The position numbers were made by a program, and so were the translations under genes. Below, one piece after another: positions 14,921-22,954 of a stretch of DNA of 24,417 nt. The DNA comes from a virus. The stretch's first letter is position 1. The number at the start of each line of letters is the position of its first letter. The stretch covers positions 1 to 24,417 of the IMG/VR virus record IMGVR_UViG_3300042466_000307; one strand, 5' to 3'. The notes beneath the pieces are model-generated. The model did no database searches. It saw nothing but the letters and a program-made list of their open reading frames with translations, and was not told the DNA's origin.

Positions 14921-15487
14921 ATGAGTGAAAACAACAATAAAAATATTCGCGATTTGTTGCGCGAAATAACAAGCGATAAAACGGCGCAAATTTATTCCGT
15001 TGCCGTCAAAATTACGGCGGTTGACGAAACGGCGCGAACGTGCGATTGTGAACCATTGAACGGCGATCCGGAATTTTTCGACGTGCGATTGCAATCAGTT
15101 ATTTCGGGGACGGACGGATTTGTTTTAATACCGTCGGTTGATAGTATTGGGATCGTTACATTTGTAAATAATACAACCGGCTATTTGGCGACGTGTTCAA
15201 AGGTTGACAAAGTGATTTTGAAATCGGACATTCAAATTTTAATTGATTGCGAAGACATTCAATTCAACGGCGGAACAAACGACGGGTTGATCAAAATAAA
15301 CGATTTGATCACAAAATTGAACGCGGTTGAAAATGATTTGAATGATTTAAAAACGGTTTTGTCGGCGTGGGTTCCGGTTCCACAGGACGGGGGCGCGTCT
15401 TTGAAAACCGCGTCCGCAAATTGGTCAACCGCAATAATCACACCGACGCAAAAATCCGACATTGAAAACGATAAAATAAAACATTAA
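14921..15487 (+). CDS. Baseplate spike / gpV-like protein
   Basis: The 188-residue protein follows the hub, as gpV-type spikes do. Residues 20-105 fit an OB-fold (QIYSVAVKITAVDETARTCD, CEPLNGDPEFFDVRLQSVIS, GFVLIPSVDSIGIVTFVNN). Beyond it a short repetitive beta stretch (VILKSDIQILIDCEDIQFNG) may form the start of a trimeric beta-helix needle. A helix (LITKLNAVENDLNDLKTVLS) and a Pro/Gly-rich tail follow. The tail end GASLKTASANWSTAI-TPTQKSDIENDKIKH is typical of Bacteroidota phage baseplate proteins. The puncturing tip's metal-binding histidine motif is not evident. Confidence 0.7.
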   Translation: MSENNNKNIRDLLREITSDKTAQIYSVAVKITAVDETARTCDCEPLNGDPEFFDVRLQSVISGTDGFVLIPSVDSIGIVTFVNNTTGYLATCSKVDKVILKSDIQILIDCEDIQFNGGTNDGLIKINDLITKLNAVENDLNDLKTVLSAWVPVPQDGGASLKTASANWSTAIITPTQKSDIENDKIKH

Positions 15488-15491
15488 TACA

Positions 15492-15800
15492 ATGAGTTAC
15501 AAAGACATTATCACGGACGAAAACGGCGACATTGAATTCGTGAACGGCGATTTGAAAATTGATGAAAGCGACGCGCAACACGTCGATCACATTGTCACGG
15601 CGGACAAAGGACAATTTCGTCAATTTCCGTTGGTTGGCGTTGGGATCGGTCGTTTGCTAAATGGAACACCGAATAAAATCGAAGTTCAACAACAAATCAA
15701 AGTTAATTTAGAAAGTGACGGATACAACGTTCGACAAATAACAATTGATCAAACGAACGGATTTGATATAAATATTGACGCGGAACGCAAAAACGTTTAA
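15492..15800 (+). CDS. Baseplate wedge protein, gp25/gpW-like
   Basis: The 102-residue protein matches the T4 gp25 / P2 gpW fold by size and pattern. ITDENGDIEFVNGDLKIDES is followed by the helix AQHVDHIVTADKGQFRQFPL, then GVGIGRLLNG, and a beta-rich end GYNVRQITIDQTNGFDINID. The 'GQFRQFP..GvGi' region is common among Bacteroidota gp25-like proteins. It starts four bases after the spike stop and would initiate sheath polymerisation from the baseplate. Confidence 0.75.
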   Translation: MSYKDIITDENGDIEFVNGDLKIDESDAQHVDHIVTADKGQFRQFPLVGVGIGRLLNGTPNKIEVQQQIKVNLESDGYNVRQITIDQTNGFDINIDAERKNV

Positions 15801-15802
15801 AA

Positions 15803-16093
15803 ATGGAAAAACATATAATTTCAGAAGGACAAACGGCGATTGACGTTTCGATCCAATATTTCGGCGACATTGAAACGGGATTGTTTCAAATTTTGACGGC
15901 AAACAATTATTCGATAAATGAAACATTGAATTCGGGCGTTGAATTAACTATAAACAACGAACAACCGGGCGACGCAAAATCGGTTCAATTTTTTAAAAAT
16001 CGTAATTTTACAATAATTAACGCCGAACAACCGGAAACGATTATTTCGGGCGGGGATTTTAACAACGATTTTTCAAACGATTTCAATAATTAA
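15803..16093 (+). CDS. LysM-like tail protein (gpX-like)
   Basis: The 96-residue protein opens HIISEGQTAIDVSIQYFGDI and continues TGLFQILTANNYSINETLNS, then GVELTI. This is the LysM layout (G-x-T ... Y-G ... I ... N ... L ... G-x-x-L-x-I), about residues 8-51. Small LysM proteins (P2 gpX family) join tail and baseplate parts. The C-terminus is Asn/Asp/Phe-rich (GGDFNNDFSNDFNN), an unusual repetitive tail. It lies between the wedge and a fibre-associated gene. Confidence 0.65.
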   Translation: MEKHIISEGQTAIDVSIQYFGDIETGLFQILTANNYSINETLNSGVELTINNEQPGDAKSVQFFKNRNFTIINAEQPETIISGGDFNNDFSNDFNN

Positions 16094-16096
16094 AAT

Positions 16097-16699
16097 ATGA
16101 GTGTAAAAGACCGCGCAACGTTGATCAGTCAAATAAATTCCGTTATTACAACAAACGGGAACAATGAGATTGACGCGACAAAATTACGCGCCCAATTAAT
16201 TGATATTGTCGATAGTTACACAAATAACATATCGGACACGAATATTGTCGGATTGAAAGTTTATGATAGTTCAAAAACATATTTGGCGGGAACAACTTGT
16301 TTGTATTCCGGCGATCTTTATTTGTGTAATACAACAACAACCGGAACGTTTAATCCTTTGCATTGGACAAAACAAGGGAGTTCGCAAATTTCAACGCCAA
16401 CGGGCGTATTATTCGGGACACCGAATGCCGTTTCAGTTAATAACGGCGACACGGGATTGACGTTGCCGTCCGATCCGCCGGCAAATTGTCGCATTGATAT
16501 TTTTGTCAACGGCGAATTGTTGCAAATAGGGGACGGAACAAAATCAAAAGATTTTTATTTGTCCGGGGACAACGGATCGACGGCGCGTCCATTTTCGGCA
16601 ACGACAACGGGCGACAAATTATTTTTCAACGCGGTTGTCACGGGTTGGAATTTAGAAACAACGGACAAAGTTTCAATTCACTATAATTCAGCAATTTAA
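16097..16699 (+). CDS. Fibre-associated protein with carbohydrate-binding-like module
   Basis: The 200-residue protein starts with a helical segment (MSVKDRATLISQINSVITTN, ATKLRAQLIDIVDSYTN) that resembles the baseplate-attachment start of Bacteroidota fibres. Residues 55-95 form VYDSSKTYLAGTTCLYSGDLY then a Cys and NPLHWTKQG, matching the CBM5/12 (chitin-binding type 3) layout with Y75, C77 and W90. The rest is beta-rich (IDIFVNGELLQIGDGTKSKD, FFNAVVTGWNLETTDKVSIH). It overlaps the long fibre gene by one base (TAATG). Glycan binding is inferred. Confidence 0.6.
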   Translation: MSVKDRATLISQINSVITTNGNNEIDATKLRAQLIDIVDSYTNNISDTNIVGLKVYDSSKTYLAGTTCLYSGDLYLCNTTTTGTFNPLHWTKQGSSQISTPTGVLFGTPNAVSVNNGDTGLTLPSDPPANCRIDIFVNGELLQIGDGTKSKDFYLSGDNGSTARPFSATTTGDKLFFNAVVTGWNLETTDKVSIHYNSAI

Positions 16700-18726
16700 T
16701 GAAGGCAAAGCAAATAAAAGATTTTAATTCAGCCGTTGAAAGCAACACAAATGTTGCGGACGCGATTAGTAAAAAACACGCGCACACGGGGACAAATAAC
16801 AAGTTACAAAAATATAACGGTTCCGGCAATTATAACGATTCGCAATTCACGGACAATGGTTCGGTTGTTGCGGTTGGGGACGCGTCAATTGACGCAAATG
16901 TTTTTTTCAATATTGAAAAAGCAATTACAACGGCGAAAAAAATAAAAAACACCAAAACGAACGGCGTTGCCGTGGCGTTGGAATTAATCGCCGAAGCGGT
17001 CAACACCGGGAAAAATATTGCGTTGAAATTAACGGCGAACAATTCAAGTGATGAAAATGTCGCGTTGCAAGTTGTGAACGGAAAATCAATTTTCGGCGGA
17101 ACAACGGGCGACGGATCCGCGGTTGTTGAAATTATTTCAACGACAAAGGGATTTTTATTGCCGAGAATGACAACAACGCAACGAAACGCAATATCAAATC
17201 CGGCAACGGGTTTGTCCGTATATGACACAACCGCAAACGATGTTTTTGTCAACACGGGGACAACAATTGCGCCCGTTTGGATCGGTTTGAAATCGGTTGG
17301 AATTTCCGGATCATTTACGGCAAATAATATTCCAAAAGGCGCAAATTCAACGGAATTGACGCAATCCCAAATCAATGACAATGGGACAAATGTTTCAATA
17401 AATGCAACACCGGACAACGATGTTCGATTGAATGTTGAAGGAACGGCGACACAATCAACGGCGATTTTGGGCGAAACAACCGCAACAAGTGAAAACGGTC
17501 AAGGATTAAGGGGGGTTGCAAAAGGATTCAACCCGTCAAACACAAACAACGGGGTTGTTGGAAAAGCATTTTTAGGACAAAAAAACGTCGGAGTTTCGGG
17601 CGAAACGGGGGTTTTTTTTCCAAATTTATCAACCGGTAAAAATTACGGGGGGGCGTTTGTTGGCGGAAATAATGCCGGAACGCCGGGCGTGAATGTTGGC
17701 GTTTCAGCACAAGCAACCGAAGACAATATCAATGATAATATCGGATTAGAAATTCGCGTTGCAAATGCCGGGGGCGGAAATGCGCGTATTATGAAAGTTG
17801 TGAACGGCGCGGACAATACCGGGAAATCATTTAAAATAATTGATTCAAATGGAAATGTTGCGTTGGCTCAATTTGTTGAAAAAACGGGAACGGTTGTTTC
17901 CGGTCAAGTTGCTATTTTTAACGGCGACGGATCAATTGCGTCGGACACAAATTTCACATATAACCCAACAACAAACGAAATGTCGATTTCCGATCCATAC
18001 GGCGGAACAACAATTTCGCCGTCTTTTGTTTCGGTTGCAACGGACGATTTTGATACAATTATGCAACAAATTGTTGCAAGTTCAAACGTAAATTTTTCAA
18101 ACATTTATTCATTTTGGCGGGCGAATGGATCAGTTGCAACACCAACGGCAACATTGAACACGTCAATAATGTTTAAACGCGAAGGTTGGACATTTGACGG
18201 AACAAATTTCGTGAATTCATTTGTTGAAAAAATTTATGCCGGACAAAACCATTCAGCAACCGCACACGGGACGGAATGGGAAATTCACACCATTTCAAAT
18301 GAAACGGGCGGAATATTAAAACAACGTATTCAAGTTGACGAAAACGGACATACGCGCATAAAAAATGGAAATTTAAGAATTGACAACGGTCAAATTGGTT
18401 TTTCGACATTTTCGCACGCAATTTCAACGGCAACCGCAAGGACGGTCAATTGGGACAACGGCAACACCCAGGAAATGGACATTGATACGGCAACGGGGAC
18501 AATTGTTATCACATTTTCAAATATGATTGAAGGAACGCCGTATTTATTAAACATTATCCAAGGCGCAACACCGCGCGAAGTTACATTTGCGCAATCGGTT
18601 CGTTGGGCGGGCGGATCCGCGGGAAAACCAACATTCGTAAGTTTAACAAACAACCAGGAAACACTAATTTCAATAGTTTATTTGAACGGGAAATTCATTG
18701 CGTCGGCGGTTGTTAATCATTCATAA
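16699..18726 (+). CDS. Long tail fibre protein
   Basis: The 675-residue protein is the main fibre candidate. It begins MKAKQIKDFNSAVESNTN and HAHTGTNNKLQ, a start common in phage fibres. Around residues 151-175 it carries GFLLPRMTTTQRNAI...PATGLSVYDTT, a module widespread in Bacteroidota surface and fibre proteins. The middle is Gly/Asn/Thr-rich and probably a beta-rich shaft (KGANSTELTQSQINDNGTNV; GVVGKAFLGQKNVGVSGETG). The C-terminal half includes RIQVDENGHTRIKNGNLRID and ends FVSLTNNQETLISIVYLNGK. It lacks a chaperone-type (S74) triad that I can see. Receptor specificity cannot be predicted. Confidence 0.75.
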   Translation: MKAKQIKDFNSAVESNTNVADAISKKHAHTGTNNKLQKYNGSGNYNDSQFTDNGSVVAVGDASIDANVFFNIEKAITTAKKIKNTKTNGVAVALELIAEAVNTGKNIALKLTANNSSDENVALQVVNGKSIFGGTTGDGSAVVEIISTTKGFLLPRMTTTQRNAISNPATGLSVYDTTANDVFVNTGTTIAPVWIGLKSVGISGSFTANNIPKGANSTELTQSQINDNGTNVSINATPDNDVRLNVEGTATQSTAILGETTATSENGQGLRGVAKGFNPSNTNNGVVGKAFLGQKNVGVSGETGVFFPNLSTGKNYGGAFVGGNNAGTPGVNVGVSAQATEDNINDNIGLEIRVANAGGGNARIMKVVNGADNTGKSFKIIDSNGNVALAQFVEKTGTVVSGQVAIFNGDGSIASDTNFTYNPTTNEMSISDPYGGTTISPSFVSVATDDFDTIMQQIVASSNVNFSNIYSFWRANGSVATPTATLNTSIMFKREGWTFDGTNFVNSFVEKIYAGQNHSATAHGTEWEIHTISNETGGILKQRIQVDENGHTRIKNGNLRIDNGQIGFSTFSHAISTATARTVNWDNGNTQEMDIDTATGTIVITFSNMIEGTPYLLNIIQGATPREVTFAQSVRWAGGSAGKPTFVSLTNNQETLISIVYLNGKFIASAVVNHS

Positions 18727-18748
18727 AATAAAATAACAAGGAAAAAAA

Positions 18749-19354
18749 ATGTTTCATTCAGTTTTTATAGGTAGGGGGGCGCAACCGGTTTCAAGTTGTC
18801 CCTATGCCGTGCAAAATTTAGAACAACAAGTCGGAACGTATAACACATATTCATTGACAAAGCCGTTTTATGGTTTATACAATTACGGTATTTCGGCGGG
18901 TATTTATACACCGTCACAAATTGGATCCGGCGGAAAAAGATTGACGGCGTTGCAAATTTATCCGCGTGGATTTACTGTTCCTTTTACAGTTACAAACCAG
19001 GAAATTTGGATCGGTGAAATTTCGAATTCAACATTTCCAACAACAACGCCACAAGTTGATTTTTCCGATTTGACATTCATAAAACCATTGACAAAAGTCA
19101 CAACAAAAAACGTCACAATTCCGACTAATTATGCCTGGGTAAGTGTTCCTTTTGATAGTCCGTATTGTTACGACGGAACAAATAATTTGATTGTTGTTTG
19201 GAAAAATTACGACGGTTCGTGGACATCGGGATTCGGCGAATTTCAAGTCGGAAACGTTTCGTCGCGTGGAATGTATAAACACACGGACACGGCGTTCCCA
19301 ACCGGAACGGGAACGCGTGACAATTTCCCTTTATTGTTTAAATTTAATTATTAA
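18749..19354 (+). CDS. Adhesin-like beta-sandwich protein, probable receptor-binding component
   Basis: The 201-residue protein is rich in beta strand, Tyr, Thr and Gly. Residues 38-62 (KPFYGLYNYGISAGIYTPSQ) and later RLTALQIYPRGFTVPFTVTN, TNQEIWIGEISNSTFPTTTP and VPFDSPYCYDGTNNLIVVWK resemble domains found in secreted Bacteroidota adhesins and peptidase-associated modules (P-F-Y-G-L-Y-x-Y ... I-Y-x-x-x-x-I ... YDGTNNL-V). It has no signal peptide, as expected for a virion protein. Position after the fibre suggests a tip or accessory receptor-binding role. Similarity is from recalled motif shape and is not database-checked. Confidence 0.6.
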   Translation: MFHSVFIGRGAQPVSSCPYAVQNLEQQVGTYNTYSLTKPFYGLYNYGISAGIYTPSQIGSGGKRLTALQIYPRGFTVPFTVTNQEIWIGEISNSTFPTTTPQVDFSDLTFIKPLTKVTTKNVTIPTNYAWVSVPFDSPYCYDGTNNLIVVWKNYDGSWTSGFGEFQVGNVSSRGMYKHTDTAFPTGTGTRDNFPLLFKFNY

Positions 19355-19359
19355 AAAAA

Positions 19360-19605
19360 ATGGATTTTTCAAATCTAAAAACAATATTAGAAACGCGCGC
19401 CGTGATCGAATTTTTCGGATATAACGGCGAAGACGTTTCGCGTTGGGTTGTTTGTTTAATTGTCAATGATTCAACGCCTGGAATATTGGCGGAAATCACA
19501 AACGAAATGAACGGAACAATTTTAAACGATTTCCCAAATTTAGAATTTTACGCGGTTGAAGGTCAAATACTAAAAGCCGTTTATAAAGCAAATGAAATAA
19601 ATTAA
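19360..19605 (+). CDS. Hypothetical protein in the fibre region
   Basis: The 81-residue protein begins 5 bases after the adhesin-like gene. It has mixed alpha/beta character with hydrophobic strands (RWVVCLIVNDSTPGILAEIT) and an end FYAVEGQILKAVYKANEIN. I recognise no family and see no membrane segment or metal-binding motif. Position suggests a fibre assembly or attachment helper, or simply a small accessory gene. Confidence 0.55.
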   Translation: MDFSNLKTILETRAVIEFFGYNGEDVSRWVVCLIVNDSTPGILAEITNEMNGTILNDFPNLEFYAVEGQILKAVYKANEIN

Positions 19606-19614
19606 AATAGAAAT

Positions 19615-20505
19615 ATGGCAAGGACAATAATTGAAATATACAACGAAATGATCGCGGAAAAAGAAACAAACGCGAATTTGTCGGCGTTACAACCGGCAAT
19701 CGATAGCGGTCAAACATTATTATCGGATTTGACAAGCGCGTCAAAAGTTGCAATTTGGCGATTGATTTTTTTCGTTGTTTCGGTTGGTATTTGGACACAC
19801 GAAAAAATTTTTGATTTGCATAAATTAGAAATTGAAACAAGGGCAAACGAAATGATTCCGGGGACGTTGCGTTGGTATAGAAATGAAGCATTAAAATTTC
19901 AATACGGGGACGCGTTAATTTGGAATGATCAAACATTAAAATTCACATATCCAACCGGATCAACCGGCACGAAATTAATTGCACAAGCGTCGGCAATTGA
20001 ACCAACGGGCGCAAACAACCAGGTTCGTTTAAAGGTTGCGAAATTAGTTTCCGACAATTTAGTTCCGTTATCGTCAAGCGAAGAAACGGCGTTCACGAAT
20101 TACATTAATCAAATTAAGTTCGCCGGGACAAATGTTTCAGTTACAAATATAAACGCGGATTTACTTAAATTGAATATTGAAATAATATATAACCCATTAA
20201 TTTTAACACCGACGGGCGAATTGATTTCAAATCCGGGCGTTTTTCCGGTTCGTGACGCAATCAATAATTTTATTAAATTTTTACCATTTGACGGCGTTTT
20301 CAATCGAAATAAATTCATTGACGCGATTCAATCCGCGTCGGGGGTTATTGATCCTATAATCAATTTAATTGAAGCGAAAACGGGGGCGTTGCCTTATAAT
20401 CCGGTTTCAAATAATTATGTTGCCGGCGCGGGATATTTGAAAATTGATCCTTTGTTTCCGTTAACGGATCCGGCGGTTGTTACTTATACGGCTCAAATTA
20501 TATAG
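19615..20505 (+). CDS. Baseplate wedge protein, gpJ-like
   Basis: The 296-residue protein resembles P2 gpJ / Mu gp47 wedge proteins. The start, MARTIIEIYNEMIAEKETNA, is followed by the helical SKVAIWRLIFFVVSVGIWTH and a beta-rich middle (GANNQVRLKVAKLVSDNLVP). The conserved C-terminal part contains NINADLLKLNIEIIYNPLIL, VRDAINNFIKFLPFDGVFNR and KFIDAIQSASGVIDPIINLI, the helix-sheet pattern characteristic of gpJ C-termini. It is separated from the gp25-like wedge gene by about 3.8 kb of fibre genes, whereas these are usually adjacent. The gpI-like gene follows directly. Confidence 0.78.
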   Translation: MARTIIEIYNEMIAEKETNANLSALQPAIDSGQTLLSDLTSASKVAIWRLIFFVVSVGIWTHEKIFDLHKLEIETRANEMIPGTLRWYRNEALKFQYGDALIWNDQTLKFTYPTGSTGTKLIAQASAIEPTGANNQVRLKVAKLVSDNLVPLSSSEETAFTNYINQIKFAGTNVSVTNINADLLKLNIEIIYNPLILTPTGELISNPGVFPVRDAINNFIKFLPFDGVFNRNKFIDAIQSASGVIDPIINLIEAKTGALPYNPVSNNYVAGAGYLKIDPLFPLTDPAVVTYTAQII

Positions 20506-20506
20506 T

Positions 20507-21022
20507 ATGAATTTTGAAGTAAATTTCAAACAATTATTCGCGAATATTCGTCCCTATTTTTTAGGGGGCGAAAAGTTCGTCGGAATTTTGGACGCGTTGG
20601 CAAAAGGATTGAAAACGGTCAACGATAAATTCAATGTTTTTCGCAATGATACGCGTTTTTTATTGGCGTTCAATATGCAAATTATTTATATTGAAAAATA
20701 TTTGAATGAAGTTTATCCAAATCCGTATTTGTATCCAAATAACATTCACATTTTAGATTCGTCAAATGTTATGTATAAGTATATATATAATTTTTTGGAA
20801 AATCAATCGCCGGATTACGTTAGAAATAATTCCGAATTAGCGCAACCGTTTTATTTTAGAAATAATTCCGAACAAATTTCCCAGGATTTTATCATAAAGA
20901 TTCCAACATATTGTCAAACGTCAAATGATTACATTGGACAACCTTTTTCAGAAATAACACTAAAAAAACGGGTAAATTTTTATAATTTAGGCGGGAAAAA
21001 ATACGAAATACAATATTTTTAA
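20507..21022 (+). CDS. Baseplate protein in gpI position, with RNNSE tandem repeat
   Basis: The 171-residue protein follows gpJ, the usual position of gpI. The helical N-terminus (FKQLFANIRPYFLGGEKFVG, ILDALAKGLKTVNDKFNVFR) and the segment FNMQIIYIEKYLNEVYPNPY fit a baseplate-fibre adaptor. Two RNNSE units occur 12 residues apart (from DNA copies at 20820-20836 and 20856-20872), a short internal duplication. I chose ATG 20507, just after the gpJ stop, instead of 20477, which would overlap gpJ. Sequence similarity to classical gpI is not obvious. Confidence 0.6.
   Translation: MNFEVNFKQLFANIRPYFLGGEKFVGILDALAKGLKTVNDKFNVFRNDTRFLLAFNMQIIYIEKYLNEVYPNPYLYPNNIHILDSSNVMYKYIYNFLENQSPDYVRNNSELAQPFYFRNNSEQISQDFIIKIPTYCQTSNDYIGQPFSEITLKKRVNFYNLGGKKYEIQYF
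20820..20872 (+). repeat. Two direct 17-bp repeats 36 bases apart
   Basis: TTAGAAATAATTCCGAA occurs at 20820-20836 and again at 20856-20872, exactly 36 bases apart, encoding RNNSE twice in the gpI-position protein. It is a short in-frame duplication consistent with slippage or duplication inside a receptor-adaptor gene. Confidence 0.85.
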
Positions 21023-21025
21023 ATT

Positions 21026-22258
21026 ATGAATAAATTAATCACAACCAACACGGGCGGATTTCCTTTTCAGTTGGACGATTTGCGTTTCATTGATGAAAGC
21101 GTTCGCGAAGTTTTAAAGGCAAATTTAGAACGATATATTGACAAAACAGATCCAAACGACAAAGGGTTTTTAATTGAAAATAGTTTATTGCAAAGACATC
21201 CAAATTTTAATGCAAAAGTCGGCGGAAATAATGGTCAAGCAATGCCGGAAATGTTTGTTTATATATCCGGCGAAATTTATTATTTGCCGGCGGGAAATTT
21301 GCCGGCGGGATTAAGCAATTCAGTTGGATTGTATGTTGAACCGGATATTTCATTCACAAATACAACACCAGGACAAAAAGTTTTTGAAAGCGGGACAACA
21401 TATCAAACATATCAAATAAGACGCGCAAAATACACATTGACACCAACGCAACCGAATTACATTCGAATAAATGCGTCAACGTCAATGAATAGCGATAATA
21501 TTATTGCGGGATATGATTTTGAATTTGCAACACGTTGTTCATTAATTCAAAGAGAATATGAAGCGTTAAAATTAGACGGGTTTGAAATAACAGATTATAC
21601 AATTTTTCAAGTAATACAAAATATAAATTCTAATATAAGTAATATTGAAAATAGATTAAATCCAATTTTAAACGACGATTGGATTTCAGTCCCGCGAAGT
21701 GTTTTAACAAGGACAACAAATCCGGTTGTTTTTATTTCAAGCACGTCGGATCCTAACGCGTCAACATTTAAAAGTTTAAATTCGGTCGGCGGATCAATTC
21801 AAACAAGTAACTATATTTTTAAATTGAAAAGAATTGGCAAAATGGTTATTTGTAGTTTTAGTTTAGACATATTATTCCCAAATTGGCCGGAAGTAACACA
21901 AGGATTTTTTATTGATTTAAATAATTTAGGGGTTTCCGGTTTTACGGGCGGGACGGTTCAAAGTTTTTTTGATTCTGTAAATTGTTACGGTCAAATGTTG
22001 TCGCCCGCGTCCGACAAATTAGAAGTAATTCAAGGAAATAACATTGCCAATGTTACGGGACGAAATGGATTGTTTTTTCGAATGAGAACGGGAACCGGTC
22101 GAAATTATGCCTATTTAAATGCGAATTATCTTCATACTCCGGAAGTATATCCTTGGGTTGGATTTGTAAGGACAAAAACATTTATTAATAACGATTCATA
22201 TCCGGTTAACGATGTTTATTATGATATAAACGGACAAATAATTTTTGAAATGTATTAA
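21026..22258 (+). CDS. Second fibre-like / baseplate-distal protein
   Basis: The 410-residue protein follows the gpI-position gene, where many phages place the fibre. The N-terminus is helical (DDLRFIDESVREVLKANLER) and likely anchors to the baseplate. It then has PEMFVYISGEIYYLPAGNLP with a short LPAG repeat, a helical stretch (IFQVIQNINSNISNIENRLN, a probable short trimeric coiled coil), and a beta-rich C-terminal half. The C-terminal half includes KMVICSFSLDILFPNWPEVT and GRNGLFFRMRTGTGRNYAYL, which look like a receptor-binding head. It lacks the LLPRMTTTQR module of the other fibre, so the two may recognise different targets. Confidence 0.6.
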   Translation: MNKLITTNTGGFPFQLDDLRFIDESVREVLKANLERYIDKTDPNDKGFLIENSLLQRHPNFNAKVGGNNGQAMPEMFVYISGEIYYLPAGNLPAGLSNSVGLYVEPDISFTNTTPGQKVFESGTTYQTYQIRRAKYTLTPTQPNYIRINASTSMNSDNIIAGYDFEFATRCSLIQREYEALKLDGFEITDYTIFQVIQNINSNISNIENRLNPILNDDWISVPRSVLTRTTNPVVFISSTSDPNASTFKSLNSVGGSIQTSNYIFKLKRIGKMVICSFSLDILFPNWPEVTQGFFIDLNNLGVSGFTGGTVQSFFDSVNCYGQMLSPASDKLEVIQGNNIANVTGRNGLFFRMRTGTGRNYAYLNANYLHTPEVYPWVGFVRTKTFINNDSYPVNDVYYDINGQIIFEMY

Positions 22259-22260
22259 AT

Positions 22261-22539
22261 ATGGAATTAGTTTATTTTATTTTATCCGGTGCGGGGATTG
22301 TAGTTTGGTTTTTTTTCCGTCAATTTTTAACAGATCAAAAACAATTAAGAAACGATTTCACAACCTACAAAAACGACGTTGGCGAAAGTTTGGGAAAATT
22401 ACGCGGGCGCGTTGATTTGTTGGAAATGGACATAAAATCGGAAATTAAAACATTCAAACAAGTTTCAGAAATGCAATACAATCAAATTCATTCGGACATT
22501 TCGGAAATCAAAGAATTATTAAAAAAATTAAACAAATAA
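22261..22539 (+). CDS. Membrane-anchored coiled-coil protein, lysis cassette
   Basis: The 92-residue protein has one N-terminal transmembrane segment (about 3-22, VYFILSGAGIVVWFFFRQF) followed by a helical region rich in heptad spacing (LGKLRGRVDLLEMDIKSEIK; MQYNQIHSDISEIKELLKKL). This layout suits an inner-membrane spanin-like or lysis-accessory protein. It opens the probable lysis block and lies two bases after the fibre-like gene. No lipobox partner (o-spanin) was found next to it. Confidence 0.6.
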   Translation: MELVYFILSGAGIVVWFFFRQFLTDQKQLRNDFTTYKNDVGESLGKLRGRVDLLEMDIKSEIKTFKQVSEMQYNQIHSDISEIKELLKKLNK

Positions 22540-22540
22540 A

Positions 22541-22954
22541 ATGAAAATCAAATTTGGATCGTCGCGCGTTGTTTTTTTATTCAAAAATGTTGCAATCAAA
22601 ATTCCATTTTCAAAATGCGGGATTGAACAATCACGCGTTGAAATAGATTTCTATAATAAAAACAAAAACGCAATATTTTTTCCATTCGCGAAAATTTTAA
22701 AAACGCGCGGATCTATAATTTTTGCGGAACGTTGTTCCGGGATCAAAAAAGACGTTGAAAATGCCGAAATAATAAGTCAAGCGGACGCAATAAAAAATTC
22801 ATTCGAACAATTTGATTTTATGTTCGGGGACATTTACCGGGTTGAAAATTGGGGCAAAAATAAGCACGGAAAAATCGTTTTATTGGATTACGGTTTGAAT
22901 GATGAAATTCAGTCAAAATATTATTATAAACAAATAGAAAAATGGATAAATTAA
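22541..22954 (+). CDS. Mini protein-kinase-like protein, lysis cassette
   Basis: The 137-residue protein has a reduced kinase-like layout. FGSSRVVFLFKNVAIKIPF (5-23) resembles a Gly/Ser-rich loop and a VAIK lysine, and a later KHGKIVLLDYGL (near residue 115) resembles the DFG-region strand. GDIYRVENWGKN precedes it, in the place of a catalytic loop. Related small proteins (IKFP ... G ... DYG) are widespread, uncharacterised phage genes. At under half a kinase's length, catalysis is doubtful; it may be a pseudo-enzyme. It overlaps the peptidase gene by 13 bases. Function unknown. Confidence 0.6.
   Translation: MKIKFGSSRVVFLFKNVAIKIPFSKCGIEQSRVEIDFYNKNKNAIFFPFAKILKTRGSIIFAERCSGIKKDVENAEIISQADAIKNSFEQFDFMFGDIYRVENWGKNKHGKIVLLDYGLNDEIQSKYYYKQIEKWIN

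Noticed and set aside
16830-17417. Minus-strand ORF of 195 residues inside the fibre gene
   Set aside because: It is antisense to the strongly supported fibre frame; its valine/phenylalanine-rich product reflects the complement of GAA/AAC-rich codons.
19496-19936. Minus-strand ORF of 146 residues opposite the gpJ-like start
   Set aside because: It is antisense to two supported genes, with Leu/Phe/Arg-rich shadow composition.
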